NCBI GenBank assembly: GCA_964244295.1 | Contig: CAXTIG010000063.1 | Span: 1-27,192, forward strand | Direction of reading: 5' to 3' | Length of the DNA: 27,192 nt | DNA from: JAJAZB01 sp964244295 | GTDB taxonomy: Bacteria; Bacteroidota; Bacteroidia; Cytophagales; Spirosomataceae | Shown here: piece after piece, positions 14,251-21,520 of the stretch | Position numbering within the stretch: the stretch's first letter is position 1 | Layout of the letters: every line of letters starts with the position of its first letter | Translations under genes and position numbers: made by a program | The notes under the pieces: generated by a model | Database searches by the model: none | The model's input: the letters and a program-made list of their open reading frames with translations, nothing else | What the model was told of the DNA's origin: nothing

Positions 14251-16674
14251 TCACTGCCACCGCACCACCACCCACGCATCCCGGCTCCGACCCTGATCAT
14301 CGGTGCAGGAAATCTTCAACCGGCCCGGCTGGGGACGGAAAAACACGGTTTCGCCGGGGTCGGCGCGGCGCAGCAGCCGGTCGTTGACGTACCAAAACAC
14401 CGTGCTTACCCCGTTGGGTGTCTGGCAGCGTAGGGCCAGTTGCTGGTTGCCGGTTTTAGTTACAAAAAATTCACTGCCATCCACCGGATCCACGATGAGC
14501 GGGCCGCTTTCGGCCTGGTCGAAGAGCCGGGTGCAGGCCGGGTTGTGCGGCGGGATTTTTTGGTACGGAACCCGCTTCGTGTCGTACCAGGCCAGTAAGT
14601 CGGGGGCGAGGTTGGGGTAAAGTCGACGCACCGCTCCGGTGTCGGGGCGGCAGCGGGTACAGTAGCTGAGCGTGGCGGCGGCGTTGACGAACACGGGCCG
14701 GAGGTGGTCGCACACGGCCGTTTTTGAAATGCCCGGTAGCTGATAATCCAGAATCTGATGTTCGCAGAAATCGGCGGGCACCAACCCGCTCACCGCGCAG
14801 ACTTTCCGCATGGCCAGGCCCTTCGGTACCCCGAAGCCCCGCGCCGGGGCGTTGTAATCGACGACGTTGAACACGTCGAATAGCAGTGGCGTGGCGATGG
14901 CCGCCCCGCTTAGTTCGGGTACGCCCTGGCCGGAGAAGTTGCCCACCCACACGCCCACCGTGTAGCGGGCGTTGTAGCCAATGCTCCAGGCGTCGCGCTT
15001 GCCGAAGGAGGTTCCCGTTTTCCAGGCGATTTTCGGCAGGCGGTACGTGTACTCGTAGTGGTCGGGCAGGTCGGGGCGGGTGATTTGGGAAAGCGTGCGG
15101 GTGACAAGGTAGGCGGCTTCGGGGGAAACCAAAGCCTCCAAAGCGCTGTCATCTTGAGCTTGCGAAGGATCTTTCGCGGTAGACTTCCGAGTAGTTCCAT
15201 TCCTACCGCGAAAGGTCCCTCGCAAACTCGGGATGACAGCGTCATGGGACGGTGTGCCAAAGAGGCTGGCCTGTTCCCACTTCCCCCCTCTTGCAAATGC
15301 CGCAAACAAATTCGTCAACTCCTCCAGCGTCACGCCGCAGCCGCCCAGGATGAGCGAGAGGCCGAGTTTTGGCCCCGCTTTTTTCACCGATTCAAATCCC
15401 GCTTTTTTTAATTGCTCAACAAACGCCGACGTGCCCACGTCTTTCAAAATCCGCACGGCGGGCACGTTGAGCGAGTTGGCCAACGCGAAATGCGCCGTGA
15501 CGGGGCCGTGAAATTGCCGGTCGAAGTTTTCGGGCGCGTAGCCGTGGTAACTCACGGGCACGTCGGCAATCACGGTTTGGGGCGTGAGCAGGCCCCGGTC
15601 GTAGGCGGTGGCGTAGAGCAGCGGTTTGAGCGTACTGCCCGGTGAGCGCACCGCCGTGACGCCGTCCACCTGTCCGCCGTCGGTGAGGTCGTTAAAATCC
15701 GCCGAGCCGACGTAGGCTTCCACCGTTCGCGTCTGGTTGTTGAGCACCAGCACGGCGGCGTTGCGGATGCCCCGCAGCCGGAGGCGCTGCACGGCGTTGC
15801 GTACCAGCGCCTCGGCGCGGGCTTGGGTGACGGGGCGGAGGGTGCTGCGCAAAATTGGTGCGTTGGGGTGTTCTGCCACCAGCCGCCGACTCAGGTGCGG
15901 GGCCAGCCGGCGTGCCTCGTGGCGGCGCACGGTGAGGGGTTCGCGGAGGGCGTCGGCGATGGTTTGGTCTTCAAATAAACCCGCCTCGGCAAAGCGCCGC
16001 AGCCAGCGGTCGCGCTCGGCCCGCACGGCGGGGTTATTCTGGCCCAGCCGCAGGCGGTTGGGGTGGTTGGGCACCACGGCGAGCGTGGTCACTTCGGCCA
16101 GACTGAGCAGGCGCGGGGATTTTTGAAAATACAGCATCGCCGCTGATTTTAGCCCTTCGATGTTGGAGCCGTAGGGGGCGAGGTTGAGGTAGAGTTGCAG
16201 GATTTCGTCTTTGGAAAAATGCCACTCCAGTTGTAGGGCGCGGGCCATTTCGCGGAGTTTGCCGCCGTAGGTGCGGGCCTTCGGCTCCAGCAGCCGGGCC
16301 ACCTGCATGGTGAGCGTGGACGCGCCGGAGGTGCGCCGCCCGCTCGTCAGGTTGCGGAACCCGGCCCGTGCCACGGCCAGCGGATTCACGCCGGGGTGGT
16401 AGTCAAACCAGCGGTCTTCCTTGAACAACAGCGCCCGGCGCAGCGTGGGCGTCACCTCGGTTTGTTCGGTATACAGCCGCCACTTGTCGTCGCGGCTCAG
16501 GAAGGCGTGGAGCACGGAACTATCGGCGGCGAGTACAAGGGGAGAGTAAGGCGGCGGTGGAGGAAGCGGGAACAGCGCATCCAGTACCAGGAAGAACAGG
16601 AATCCACCGGCCAAACCCGCGAGGGTGCGGCGGAGCCAATGGGGTTTGAGGAGATTCCAGAGGAGGCGGGGCAT
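14251..16674 (-). CDS. pbpC: Penicillin-binding protein 1C
   Basis: A bifunctional peptidoglycan synthase of 807 residues, anchored in the inner membrane. The membrane segment is at about 15-38. The GT51 glycosyltransferase domain carries catalytic Glu86 (FKEDRWFDYHPGVN) and STLTMQVARLL, with LNLAPYGSNIEG. The transpeptidase domain has Ser347-x-x-Lys350 (SPGSTLKP), Ser401-x-Asn (NSLNVPAVR) and KTG at 552-554. The C-terminal 90 residues (DPVDGSEFFV to VVVRWQ) form the BiPBP_C domain that defines the 1C type. Residues 478-511 (around PSLRGTFRGRNGTTRKSTAK) are encoded by an inverted-repeat element and have no counterpart in the family. The start ATG at 16674 follows a TACCTTCG box by five bases. 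The usual alpha-2-macroglobulin neighbour is absent. Confidence 0.95.
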   Translation of the reverse strand: MPRLLWNLLKPHWLRRTLAGLAGGFLFFLVLDALFPLPPPPPYSPLVLAADSSVLHAFLSRDDKWRLYTEQTEVTPTLRRALLFKEDRWFDYHPGVNPLAVARAGFRNLTSGRRTSGASTLTMQVARLLEPKARTYGGKLREMARALQLEWHFSKDEILQLYLNLAPYGSNIEGLKSAAMLYFQKSPRLLSLAEVTTLAVVPNHPNRLRLGQNNPAVRAERDRWLRRFAEAGLFEDQTIADALREPLTVRRHEARRLAPHLSRRLVAEHPNAPILRSTLRPVTQARAEALVRNAVQRLRLRGIRNAAVLVLNNQTRTVEAYVGSADFNDLTDGGQVDGVTAVRSPGSTLKPLLYATAYDRGLLTPQTVIADVPVSYHGYAPENFDRQFHGPVTAHFALANSLNVPAVRILKDVGTSAFVEQLKKAGFESVKKAGPKLGLSLILGGCGVTLEELTNLFAAFARGGKWEQASLFGTPSHDAVIPSLRGTFRGRNGTTRKSTAKDPSQAQDDSALEALVSPEAAYLVTRTLSQITRPDLPDHYEYTYRLPKIAWKTGTSFGKRDAWSIGYNARYTVGVWVGNFSGQGVPELSGAAIATPLLFDVFNVVDYNAPARGFGVPKGLAMRKVCAVSGLVPADFCEHQILDYQLPGISKTAVCDHLRPVFVNAAATLSYCTRCRPDTGAVRRLYPNLAPDLLAWYDTKRVPYQKIPPHNPACTRLFDQAESGPLIVDPVDGSEFFVTKTGNQQLALRCQTPNGVSTVFWYVNDRLLRRADPGETVFFRPQPGRLKISCTDDQGRSRDAWVVVRWQ
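15144..15241. repeat. Inverted-repeat element inside the pbpC reading frame
   Basis: Left arm from 15144 (CGCTGTCATCTTGAGC) and right arm ending at 15241 (complement CGCTGTCATCCCGAGT) pair over about 38 bp with five mismatches, all transitions, around a 17-20 nt loop. The mini-stems are TCTT/AAGGA on the left and TCCC/GGGA on the right, as in the intergenic copies. The loop GACTTCCGAGTAG resembles the centre of the 3630 copy. The frame stays open through the whole element, in the minus-strand direction. Confidence 0.88.
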
Positions 16675-16717
16675 TGACCCGAAGGTACCGACTAAGCCGG
16701 AGAAAATGCGGCAGGCT

Positions 16718-16763
16718 GTTGCCGAAGCAGAAAGATCAATCGGGCTTTTTGGGCTTCGGCAAC
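16718..16763. repeat. 11-bp inverted repeat around a stop codon
   Basis: GTTGCCGAAGC (16718-16728) and GCTTCGGCAAC (16753-16763) are perfectly complementary and enclose the stop codon and last codons of the small exported protein gene. A 3'-end hairpin for that gene is possible; no T-tract follows on the minus strand. Confidence 0.5.
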
Positions 16764-16987
16764 GGCTTCGGTTGCCTCGAATCCAGCTCCTGAGGGCTTA
16801 ATTTCGGCATCGCTACCGACGTTCCCTTGCTCTTCAGGACGGGCATTTTGTCCGCCGATTTTGTCTTGACTATCGGCATTTTGTCGTTCGACTTGGCACT
16901 CTGTTTCGAGAGAGAATCCTGCTTAACAGATTGCAGCGTAAGCCAGAAGACACAAACGGCGATTAAAAACGAGGCTTGAGTTTTCAA
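16736..16987 (-). CDS. Small exported hypothetical protein
   Basis: The product has 83 residues. An N-terminal hydrophobic segment (MKTQASFLIAVCVFWLTLQS) looks like a signal peptide or anchor. The rest is low-complexity and strongly basic with an internal duplication, NDKMPIVKTK and ADKMPVLKSK, and a Pro/Lys-rich tail PKPLPKPKKPD. I recognise no family. The coding call rests on the signal-like start, an ATG at 16987 and a TAACTTTTG sequence upstream that resembles the -7 box with one extra T. It stands alone between pbpC and the reductase, all on the minus strand. It may be a lineage-specific envelope peptide, or it could be non-coding. Confidence 0.5.
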   Translation of the reverse strand: MKTQASFLIAVCVFWLTLQSVKQDSLSKQSAKSNDKMPIVKTKSADKMPVLKSKGTSVAMPKLSPQELDSRQPKPLPKPKKPD

Positions 16988-17051
16988 GGCATAATGCGTT
17001 TAGAGTTCCAAAAGTTACGATTTTTCCCGCACACGCTCAGTGAAAACAGAA

Positions 17052-17082
17052 CGGGTTAAACGGCTCAAGGCCGTCCAACCCG
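17052..17082 (-). terminator. Intrinsic terminator of the reductase gene
   Basis: The stem CGGGTT, 2x2 internal loop, ACGGC, 5-nt loop, GCCGT, AACCCG starts 3 bp past the reductase stop codon on the minus strand and is followed there by TTCTGTTTTC. This is the best conventional terminator in the window. Confidence 0.65.
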
Positions 17083-17085
17083 AAT

Positions 17086-17736
17086 TCACCCATTCGCCAC
17101 AAATGGCGCTTTCCTCCCGTATTCCCGGCTTTCCAACTGCTCAACTAGAAACCGGGCGAGGTCTTCCGCCGTAATTCGCGGCCCCGGCAGGTGCTCCAGA
17201 TTGACCAAAACGGTGCCCAGTGCGGGTGCGGGATCCGGGACTACGTAAGGCAGGCGCACGTACGTCCAGTCCAGGTCGCTTTTGGAAAGGAGTTCGAGTT
17301 CGCGCCGTCGGTCGGCCATGAAACGCGGGAAATTTTGCTCCATGAAGTCAGCGGCCTGTCGGGTTGGTAAATCCCGTTGCTCAGGGCCGGTTTCGTAGAG
17401 GCTGGTCACCGCCACGTACCGGCTGATGCCGGCTTCCCGCAGGAGCGGCAACAGGTGCCCGGTCACGGTACTGAGGATGGGCGTTGGCTCCCCGCGTGGG
17501 TTGCCGAGAGCGCTGAGCAGGGCGGCGCATCCGCTCAAAAGCTGTCGGAGCGCAGCGGGGTCGCGGGCATCGCCCTGGATAATTTGAAGTCGCGCATCGG
17601 TTGCATCGAACTGTTCGGGGTGGCGCAGGAGTACCCGGACGCGGTACCCCGCCCGGAGCGCTTCCCGAACCAGCGGGCGGCCCGCCTTACCGGCCCCGCC
17701 CAAAATGGCGATGGTTGAATCAAAAGAAATTTTCAT
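17086..17736 (-). CDS. NAD(P)-binding reductase, atypical SDR (NmrA-like)
   Basis: A 216-residue cytoplasmic Rossmann-fold protein. The dinucleotide-binding loop is ILGGAGKAGRPLVREAL at residues 10-26, followed by the basic RVRVLLRHPEQ that suggests NADP(H), and IIQGDARDPAAL. The YVAVTSLYETG and DWTYVRLPYVV segments are those of the atypical short-chain dehydrogenase group related to NmrA and to NAD(P)H-binding proteins without the classical Tyr-x3-Lys catalytic pair. The substrate is unknown; a redox-sensing or quinone/aldehyde reductase role is typical of the group. The ATG at 17736 places the glycine-rich loop correctly. It is a single gene with its own terminator and a non-coding stretch of about 290 bp upstream. 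Confidence 0.85.
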   Translation of the reverse strand: MKISFDSTIAILGGAGKAGRPLVREALRAGYRVRVLLRHPEQFDATDARLQIIQGDARDPAALRQLLSGCAALLSALGNPRGEPTPILSTVTGHLLPLLREAGISRYVAVTSLYETGPEQRDLPTRQAADFMEQNFPRFMADRRRELELLSKSDLDWTYVRLPYVVPDPAPALGTVLVNLEHLPGPRITAEDLARFLVEQLESREYGRKAPFVANG

Positions 17737-18029
17737 GCTGCTGACACGAGTTTTCGACCGCTGGGTTAGCCCGGCAGTCGGATGAGTGCGAACCGTCAGG
17801 AAATTGGAGGTCGCAGGAAAATAAAGGGAAAGAACTGGCGACCCGGATTGGGCAAGCCAGACAAGCCGTTCACGTCAGGCCACGAGGGTCTTCACTTCCC
17901 AGAAGGGGTAGCGGGAACGGACGGGATGGTGGTGCAGCAGATTTTGATGGGCGAAAGTAAGCAGGATGGGTGAATTCCCGTTCGTCTGCAAATCGGACGA
18001 ACAGGAAATTTCTCAGTCAGGGCGACGCA
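17737..18029. other. Non-coding stretch between reductase and kinase relic
   Basis: No convincing gene is seen. The minus strand has a short frame ending FWEVKTLVA that looks protein-like but is not recognised and has no start. A hairpin CCCGTTCGTC / GACGAACAGG (17977-18005, 9 of 10 pairs, 9-nt loop) lies 3' of the kinase relic on the minus strand and could be its old terminator. Confidence 0.4.
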
Positions 18030-18277
18030 CTACCCTTCTCCCCACGCCGCCACCTGCCACTCCGGTTTTGCCAGGTAAATCACCGGGTCGAAAATGAACA
18101 AGTCGCCGTCGGCGTCCACCAAAGCGTTTTCATCGTGAAGATCTTCGCCAGGATTTGGAGCGTTGGGCTGAAGTAATCGTCGTTGCGGTGGAGGTAGAAG
18201 TTACGTCGCCGCAGTTCCAATTCGACTTCTTCGCGAGTACCCCCGCCAATACCACGGATGGTTCGTTGCGAAACGAC
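18030..18277 (-). pseudogene. Frameshifted remnant of a kinase-like protein
   Basis: Two minus-strand frames join into one protein-like sequence. The first gives GIGGGTREEVELELRRRNFY then LHRNDDYFSP. After a frameshift near 18141-18180 the second gives GEDLHDENALVDADGDLF then IFDPVIYLAKPEW, ending at TAG 18030-18032. HDEN followed by FIFDP looks like the catalytic loop and metal-binding motif of the small polyvalent protein kinase-like domains found in mobile-element proteins. The 5' part is missing: the homology stops at the edge of the inverted repeat at 18278. It is therefore truncated and frameshifted, not functional. The family call is from motif memory. Confidence 0.6.
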
Positions 18278-18337
18278 GGGGGAGGGGTGAATTGTGAATG
18301 AAAAGCCAATATTTCATTCACAATTCACCCCTCCCCC
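18278..18337. repeat. Perfect 26-bp inverted repeat with GTGAATT heptads
   Basis: Arms 18278-18303 and 18312-18337 match at 26 of 26 positions around the 8-nt loop AGCCAATA. Each arm contains two heptads, GTGAATT GTGAATG, and a GGGGGAGGG cap. It begins where the kinase relic is cut and ends 11 bp before the stop codon of the next lipoprotein gene. Confidence 0.88.
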
Positions 18338-18348
18338 CTAATCCTTTC

Positions 18349-18894
18349 TCAGGGCTTGTACACCGGCGGAAACACAATGATCGTGTCCGATTCGATGACG
18401 TTGCTCTCGTGCAGAGCGCGGTCGAGAATTTTAATCTGAAATTTAAGCGTGTCCTTCAACGGTTTAGGTTGGTTCGAACCGAAGAAAATCTGCGAGAATC
18501 GCAGGGTACCTTCGATGGGTCCGGGCCGCCCATCGGGCTTGAGCGGCGGGTAAAAACTGTTGAAAGGCACCTGCGGGAACACTTCGACGAATCCCGTGCG
18601 GGTTTTGCGCATCACGCGCACAATGTAATTATTGACTCCCTTCAGCCGGGGTTCGCCCTTACCCTGGAATTCTTCGGTCGTAATGCCCAGGTCGCCGTCG
18701 CCATCCCGGAAATCGACCAGGACCACCACCGAATCACGGGGCACCCGGTTGCCGAGGCGGTCGGGGCTAGTCAGAATGCGGTGATCGAAGCCGCCGAACG
18801 AAATGGAGGGTACGTCGCTAAAATCAGGCTCCTTGAGGCAGGAAGCGAGCAGTAGGAACAGGGCGGGTATCGCCAGGAAAGTAAGCGTTTTCAT
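18349..18894 (-). CDS. Putative lipoprotein of unknown function
   Basis: The product has 181 residues with a type II signal peptide (MKTLTFLAIPALFLLLASCL, lipobox LASC), so it should be lipid-anchored in the envelope. The mature part is predicted beta-rich and has an Asp-rich loop DFRDGDGDLGI that could bind calcium, followed by a NNYIVRVMRK strand and DTLKFQIKILDRALHESN. Similar hypothetical lipoproteins with a DGDGDLG loop are frequent in Cytophagales; no function is known to me. I chose the ATG at 18894 over one 18 codons upstream because it gives a clean signal peptide. A TAACTTTG box lies 70 bp upstream. It is divergent from the LuxE-like gene. Confidence 0.8.
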   Translation of the reverse strand: MKTLTFLAIPALFLLLASCLKEPDFSDVPSISFGGFDHRILTSPDRLGNRVPRDSVVVLVDFRDGDGDLGITTEEFQGKGEPRLKGVNNYIVRVMRKTRTGFVEVFPQVPFNSFYPPLKPDGRPGPIEGTLRFSQIFFGSNQPKPLKDTLKFQIKILDRALHESNVIESDTIIVFPPVYKP

Positions 18895-18964
18895 AACGGA
18901 AATCTCACGTTGGGGCCACGACGCAGCCGGGGCCAATGGCTTTTGCATAACGCCCGGACGCGGC

Positions 18965-18972
18965 CAAAGTTA
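18965..18972 (-). promoter_or_regulatory. Bacteroidota -7 box TAACTTTG
   Basis: An exact TAnnTTTG match on the minus strand, 70 bases before the lipoprotein ATG. It faces away from the plus-strand box at 18998, with 25 bases between the two, forming a compact divergent promoter pair. Confidence 0.45.
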
Positions 18973-18997
18973 CACGCTCCAAAAAATTATTCCGGCG

Positions 18998-19005
18998 TAG
19001 TTTTG
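18998..19005 (+). promoter_or_regulatory. Bacteroidota -7 box TAGTTTTG
   Basis: An exact TAnnTTTG match eight bases before the ATG of the LuxE-like gene, implying a leader of only a few bases. Confidence 0.45.
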
Positions 19006-19013
19006 TGGGTATC

Positions 19014-20036
19014 ATGGCTTTTCTTTCCCAGTCCGGCGAATTGAAGCGCCGGGTGCTCGGCCTGCAACCCGGCGAATTCGAGGCCCTGGCGCTCGACGTG
19101 TTCCGGTTTCAGGCCACCGCCAACCCGGTGTACCGCCAGTACCTGCACTACCTCCGGCGGGATCCCGCCCGCGTGGAGCACTACACGCAGGTGCCGTTTC
19201 TGCCCATCGAGTTTTTCAAAACCCAGCGCGTGCTGAGCGGTAGTCCCGCCGTGGCGCTCCAGTTTGAAAGCAGCGGAACCAGCGGGCAAACCCCAAGTCG
19301 GCATTTCGTGGCCGACCCGCTTTTTTACGAAACCCTCAGCCAGCAGCTATTCGAGCAACGCTACGGCTCCCTACGTGGCTACACCATCCTGGCCTTGCTT
19401 CCTTCGTACCTCGAACGCGGCACGTCGTCGCTGGTCCACATGGTGCGGCATTTTATCGAACAAAGTGGGACGCCACAATCAGGTTTTTTCCTGAACAATA
19501 TCGCTGAACTCCGGCAGCAGCTTTTGAAAATCCGGAATCAGAAACCAGCCATCCGGATTCTGCTCATCGGCGTCACGTTTGCGCTGCTCGATTTGGCCGA
19601 TTCGGGCGAAGACTGGTCGTTTCTGGGCGAATTACCCGGTTTGGTCGTCATGGAAACGGGCGGGATGAAAGGCCGGCGGCGGGAACTGCTGCGCGAAGAA
19701 GTCCACGACCTCCTCACGCAAGCCTTCGGCGTGGCCCGGATTCATTCCGAATACGGCATGACCGAACTGCTTTCGCAGGCGTACTCGGCGGGCGAAGGAA
19801 TTTTTGAAGTGCCGCCCTCGATGCGGATTCTGCTGCGCGACGTGAACGATCCCTTCGCTTTCCTGCCGCCGGGTGGGCGGAGCGGCGGCATCAACGTCGT
19901 GGATTTGGGCAACGTCGATTCCTGCGCGTTTGTGGAAACCAAAGACCTGGGCAGTTTCGTCGGCGAAAACGGCTTCCGGGTGCTGGGCCGCTTCGATAAT
20001 TCCGACGTGAGGGGGTGTAATTTGATGGTGGTCTGA
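19014..20036 (+). CDS. LuxE-like acyl-protein synthetase / acyltransferase
   Basis: A 340-residue member of the LuxE/PaaK-like ANL adenylating group. It carries the phosphate-binding loop QFESSGTSGQTPSRH (about residues 80-94), the IHSEYGMTELLSQAY motif that contacts adenylate, and a C-terminal GRFDNSDVRGCNL signature. LuxE proteins activate a fatty acid as acyl-AMP and take it on a cysteine; in non-luminous bacteria such genes often belong to cell-surface or lipid pathways. Here it stands alone, so the acyl acceptor is unknown. I chose the ATG at 19014 over the GTG at 19005, which lies within the promoter box. Its final codons and stop lie inside a perfect 47-bp inverted repeat shared with the convergent lacI-type gene. 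Confidence 0.88.
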   Translation: MAFLSQSGELKRRVLGLQPGEFEALALDVFRFQATANPVYRQYLHYLRRDPARVEHYTQVPFLPIEFFKTQRVLSGSPAVALQFESSGTSGQTPSRHFVADPLFYETLSQQLFEQRYGSLRGYTILALLPSYLERGTSSLVHMVRHFIEQSGTPQSGFFLNNIAELRQQLLKIRNQKPAIRILLIGVTFALLDLADSGEDWSFLGELPGLVVMETGGMKGRRRELLREEVHDLLTQAFGVARIHSEYGMTELLSQAYSAGEGIFEVPPSMRILLRDVNDPFAFLPPGGRSGGINVVDLGNVDSCAFVETKDLGSFVGENGFRVLGRFDNSDVRGCNLMVV

Positions 20037-20131
20037 ACCGCGATTGGCCCGGATTAAAAGATTTTCAGGATGAAAAAAATCGACCATCCTGAAAATCTTT
20101 TAATCCGGGCCAATCGCGGTTCAGACCACCA
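20026..20131. repeat. Perfect 47-bp inverted repeat spanning two stop codons
   Basis: Arms 20026-20072 and 20085-20131 match at 47 of 47 positions around a 12-nt loop (AAAAAAATCGAC). The outer part of each arm is coding: GTGGTCTGA forms the last two codons and stop of both convergent genes. The inner part has GAT repeated at intervals of 10, 8 and 9 nt. It should act as a bidirectional terminator of very high stability. Confidence 0.95.
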
Positions 20132-21152
20132 CACTCCGCCTCGACGATTCCCGCACGATGAGCTGGGTGGGAAGCACCCGCACCGGGTTTTCGAGCACGG
20201 TGGTGTTGCCGGCGAGTTGGGCCAGCACCAGGCGGGCGGCTTCGCGGCCAATTTCCTCGATGGGCTGGGCCACGCTCGTCAGGCCGGGGGTAATCAGGGC
20301 GCTGAGGGGTTCGTTGTTGAAACCCACCAGGGCCACTTCGTCGGGCACGTGGACGCCGCGCGCTTTCAGGGCAATCAGGGCACCCACGCCGATGCGGTCG
20401 CTCAGGGCCAGGATGCCGTCGGGCGGCTGGGGCAGGTTCATCAGCCGGTGGGTCAGTTCCACGGCGTTGTCCTGACTGTAATCGCCGTAGGCAATCAGAT
20501 TTTCTTCCACCGATAATCCTTCCGACTCGATGGCATCGCGGTAGCCGAGCATCCGCTGGACGGTCAGCGACAGGTACCCCGGCCCGGCCAAAAGCGCAAT
20601 CCGGCGGCAACCGTTGTCGAGCAGGTGTTGCGTGGCCTGCCGGGCGGCGGCGCGGTTGTCGATGAGCACCTTGGGCACGTCGAGTGCCTCGCAGTCGCGG
20701 TCGAACAACACTAGCGGCACGCCCCGGCGTTGCAGGCGGCGGAAGTGTTCGTAGTCGGAGGTTTCCCGCGAAATCGACACGATGAGGCCGTCCACCTGCC
20801 CCCGGGCTAAATCCTGGAGGTTGGTCAATTCCCGCTCGTACGACTCCTTCGACTGCGTCAGCAGCACGCTGTAGCCCGCCGCGTGGGCCACTTCTTCCAT
20901 GCCATTGATCACCGTCGCGAAAAAATAATACCCCAGGTTGGGCACGATTACCCCGATGGTGCGCGTGCGGCTTTTGACGAGGCTCGTCGCCAGTTGGTTG
21001 GGCTGGTAATCCCATTCGGCGGCCAGATCGACGATGGCCTTGCGGGTATCGGGGTGGATATCGGGCAGGTTCCGCAAGGCCCGTGACACCGTAGCCACCG
21101 ACACGTTGAGGTGCCGGGCCAGGTCTTTGATCGTCACGGGGTGATTGGTCAT
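20121..21152 (-). CDS. LacI/GalR-family transcriptional regulator
   Basis: A 343-residue DNA-binding regulator. The N-terminal helix-turn-helix and hinge are typical (VTIKDLARHLNVSVATVSRA, then DIHPDTRKAIVDLA and a YQPNQLATSL hinge helix). The rest is a periplasmic-binding-protein-like effector domain (TIGVIVPNLGYYFFA, DGLIVSISRE, VPLVLFDRDC, DGILALSDRIGVGAL, GFNNEPLSALITPGLTSV). The effector is probably a sugar or sugar derivative. I chose the ATG at 21152; the upstream alternative is TTG. A TACCTTTG box lies 26 bases upstream. Consensus LacI-type operators lie at 21309-21332 in the divergent region. It is therefore likely to control its own gene and the ECF sigma/GH88/DUF2264 group, by inference from position. 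Confidence 0.95.
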   Translation of the reverse strand: MTNHPVTIKDLARHLNVSVATVSRALRNLPDIHPDTRKAIVDLAAEWDYQPNQLATSLVKSRTRTIGVIVPNLGYYFFATVINGMEEVAHAAGYSVLLTQSKESYERELTNLQDLARGQVDGLIVSISRETSDYEHFRRLQRRGVPLVLFDRDCEALDVPKVLIDNRAAARQATQHLLDNGCRRIALLAGPGYLSLTVQRMLGYRDAIESEGLSVEENLIAYGDYSQDNAVELTHRLMNLPQPPDGILALSDRIGVGALIALKARGVHVPDEVALVGFNNEPLSALITPGLTSVAQPIEEIGREAARLVLAQLAGNTTVLENPVRVLPTQLIVRESSRRSVVV

Positions 21153-21308
21153 AACCAAGAAGCGATGCGGGGTTCAAAGGTAAGCAGAAATGGTACTCAC
21201 ACAAGGTAACCGATGCTCGCCCGGAGGCAGGGCATCGACCGGGTTTTCACCGTAAAAAAAACGGTTTTATCCCGGCTGGTATTTTTTCAATGTTCCTTCT
21301 GGTCGGAT

Positions 21309-21332
21309 GTAAACGTTTACGGTAACGTTTAC
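21309..21332. promoter_or_regulatory. Double LacI-family operator
   Basis: GTAAACGTTTAC (21309-21320) is a perfect 12-bp palindrome with the central CG typical of LacI/GalR operators. One base later GTAACGTTTAC (21322-21332) is a second near-copy lacking one A. With the flanking T and A the whole block is itself a near palindrome. Both lie 157 bp upstream of the LacI-type start codon and 190 bp upstream of the ECF sigma gene. Confidence 0.8.
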
Positions 21333-21457
21333 AAAAATAAATACCAGGGTTTTTATGGTAATTCAGAGGCCAGGCTGTACTATCGAAAGACCTTTCCAAA
21401 AAAAGAACCAGGAAATACGGATTAAGTACTGAATTAAATAGACTTGGTACTGTTCTT

Positions 21458-21465
21458 TATTTTTG
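21458..21465 (+). promoter_or_regulatory. Bacteroidota -7 box TATTTTTG
   Basis: An exact TAnnTTTG match in AT-rich DNA 55 bases before the ATG of the ECF sigma gene and about 125 bp downstream of the operator. No -33 TTG at the normal spacing. Confidence 0.4.
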
Positions 21466-21520
21466 AATTTTTCCGAGAAAGGTTGTCTCTGCTTAACCAC
21501 TATAAACCCCGCCTCTGCCC

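Larger units (their letters stand above)
21153..21520. other. AT-rich divergent regulatory region
   Basis: This 368-bp gap separates the lacI-type gene and the ECF sigma gene. It contains the double operator at 21309-21332, a TACCTTTG box for the lacI-type gene and TATTTTTG (21458-21465) toward the sigma gene. A 70-codon plus-strand frame inside it is rich in Tyr, Asn and Lys, overlaps the operator and is not believed to be a gene. Confidence 0.5.

Noticed and set aside
17782..18176. Two short plus-strand frames upstream of the lipoprotein region
   Set aside because: No recognisable motif; the second overlaps the minus-strand kinase relic, whose motifs are convincing.
20065..21204. Alternative minus-strand frame of 379 codons over the LacI-type gene
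   Set aside because: Pro/Arg-rich low-complexity product; the overlapping frame is a complete LacI regulator.
21213..21425. 70-codon plus-strand frame in the LacI/sigma intergenic region
   Set aside because: It overlaps the operator palindromes, has no start context and no family resemblance.
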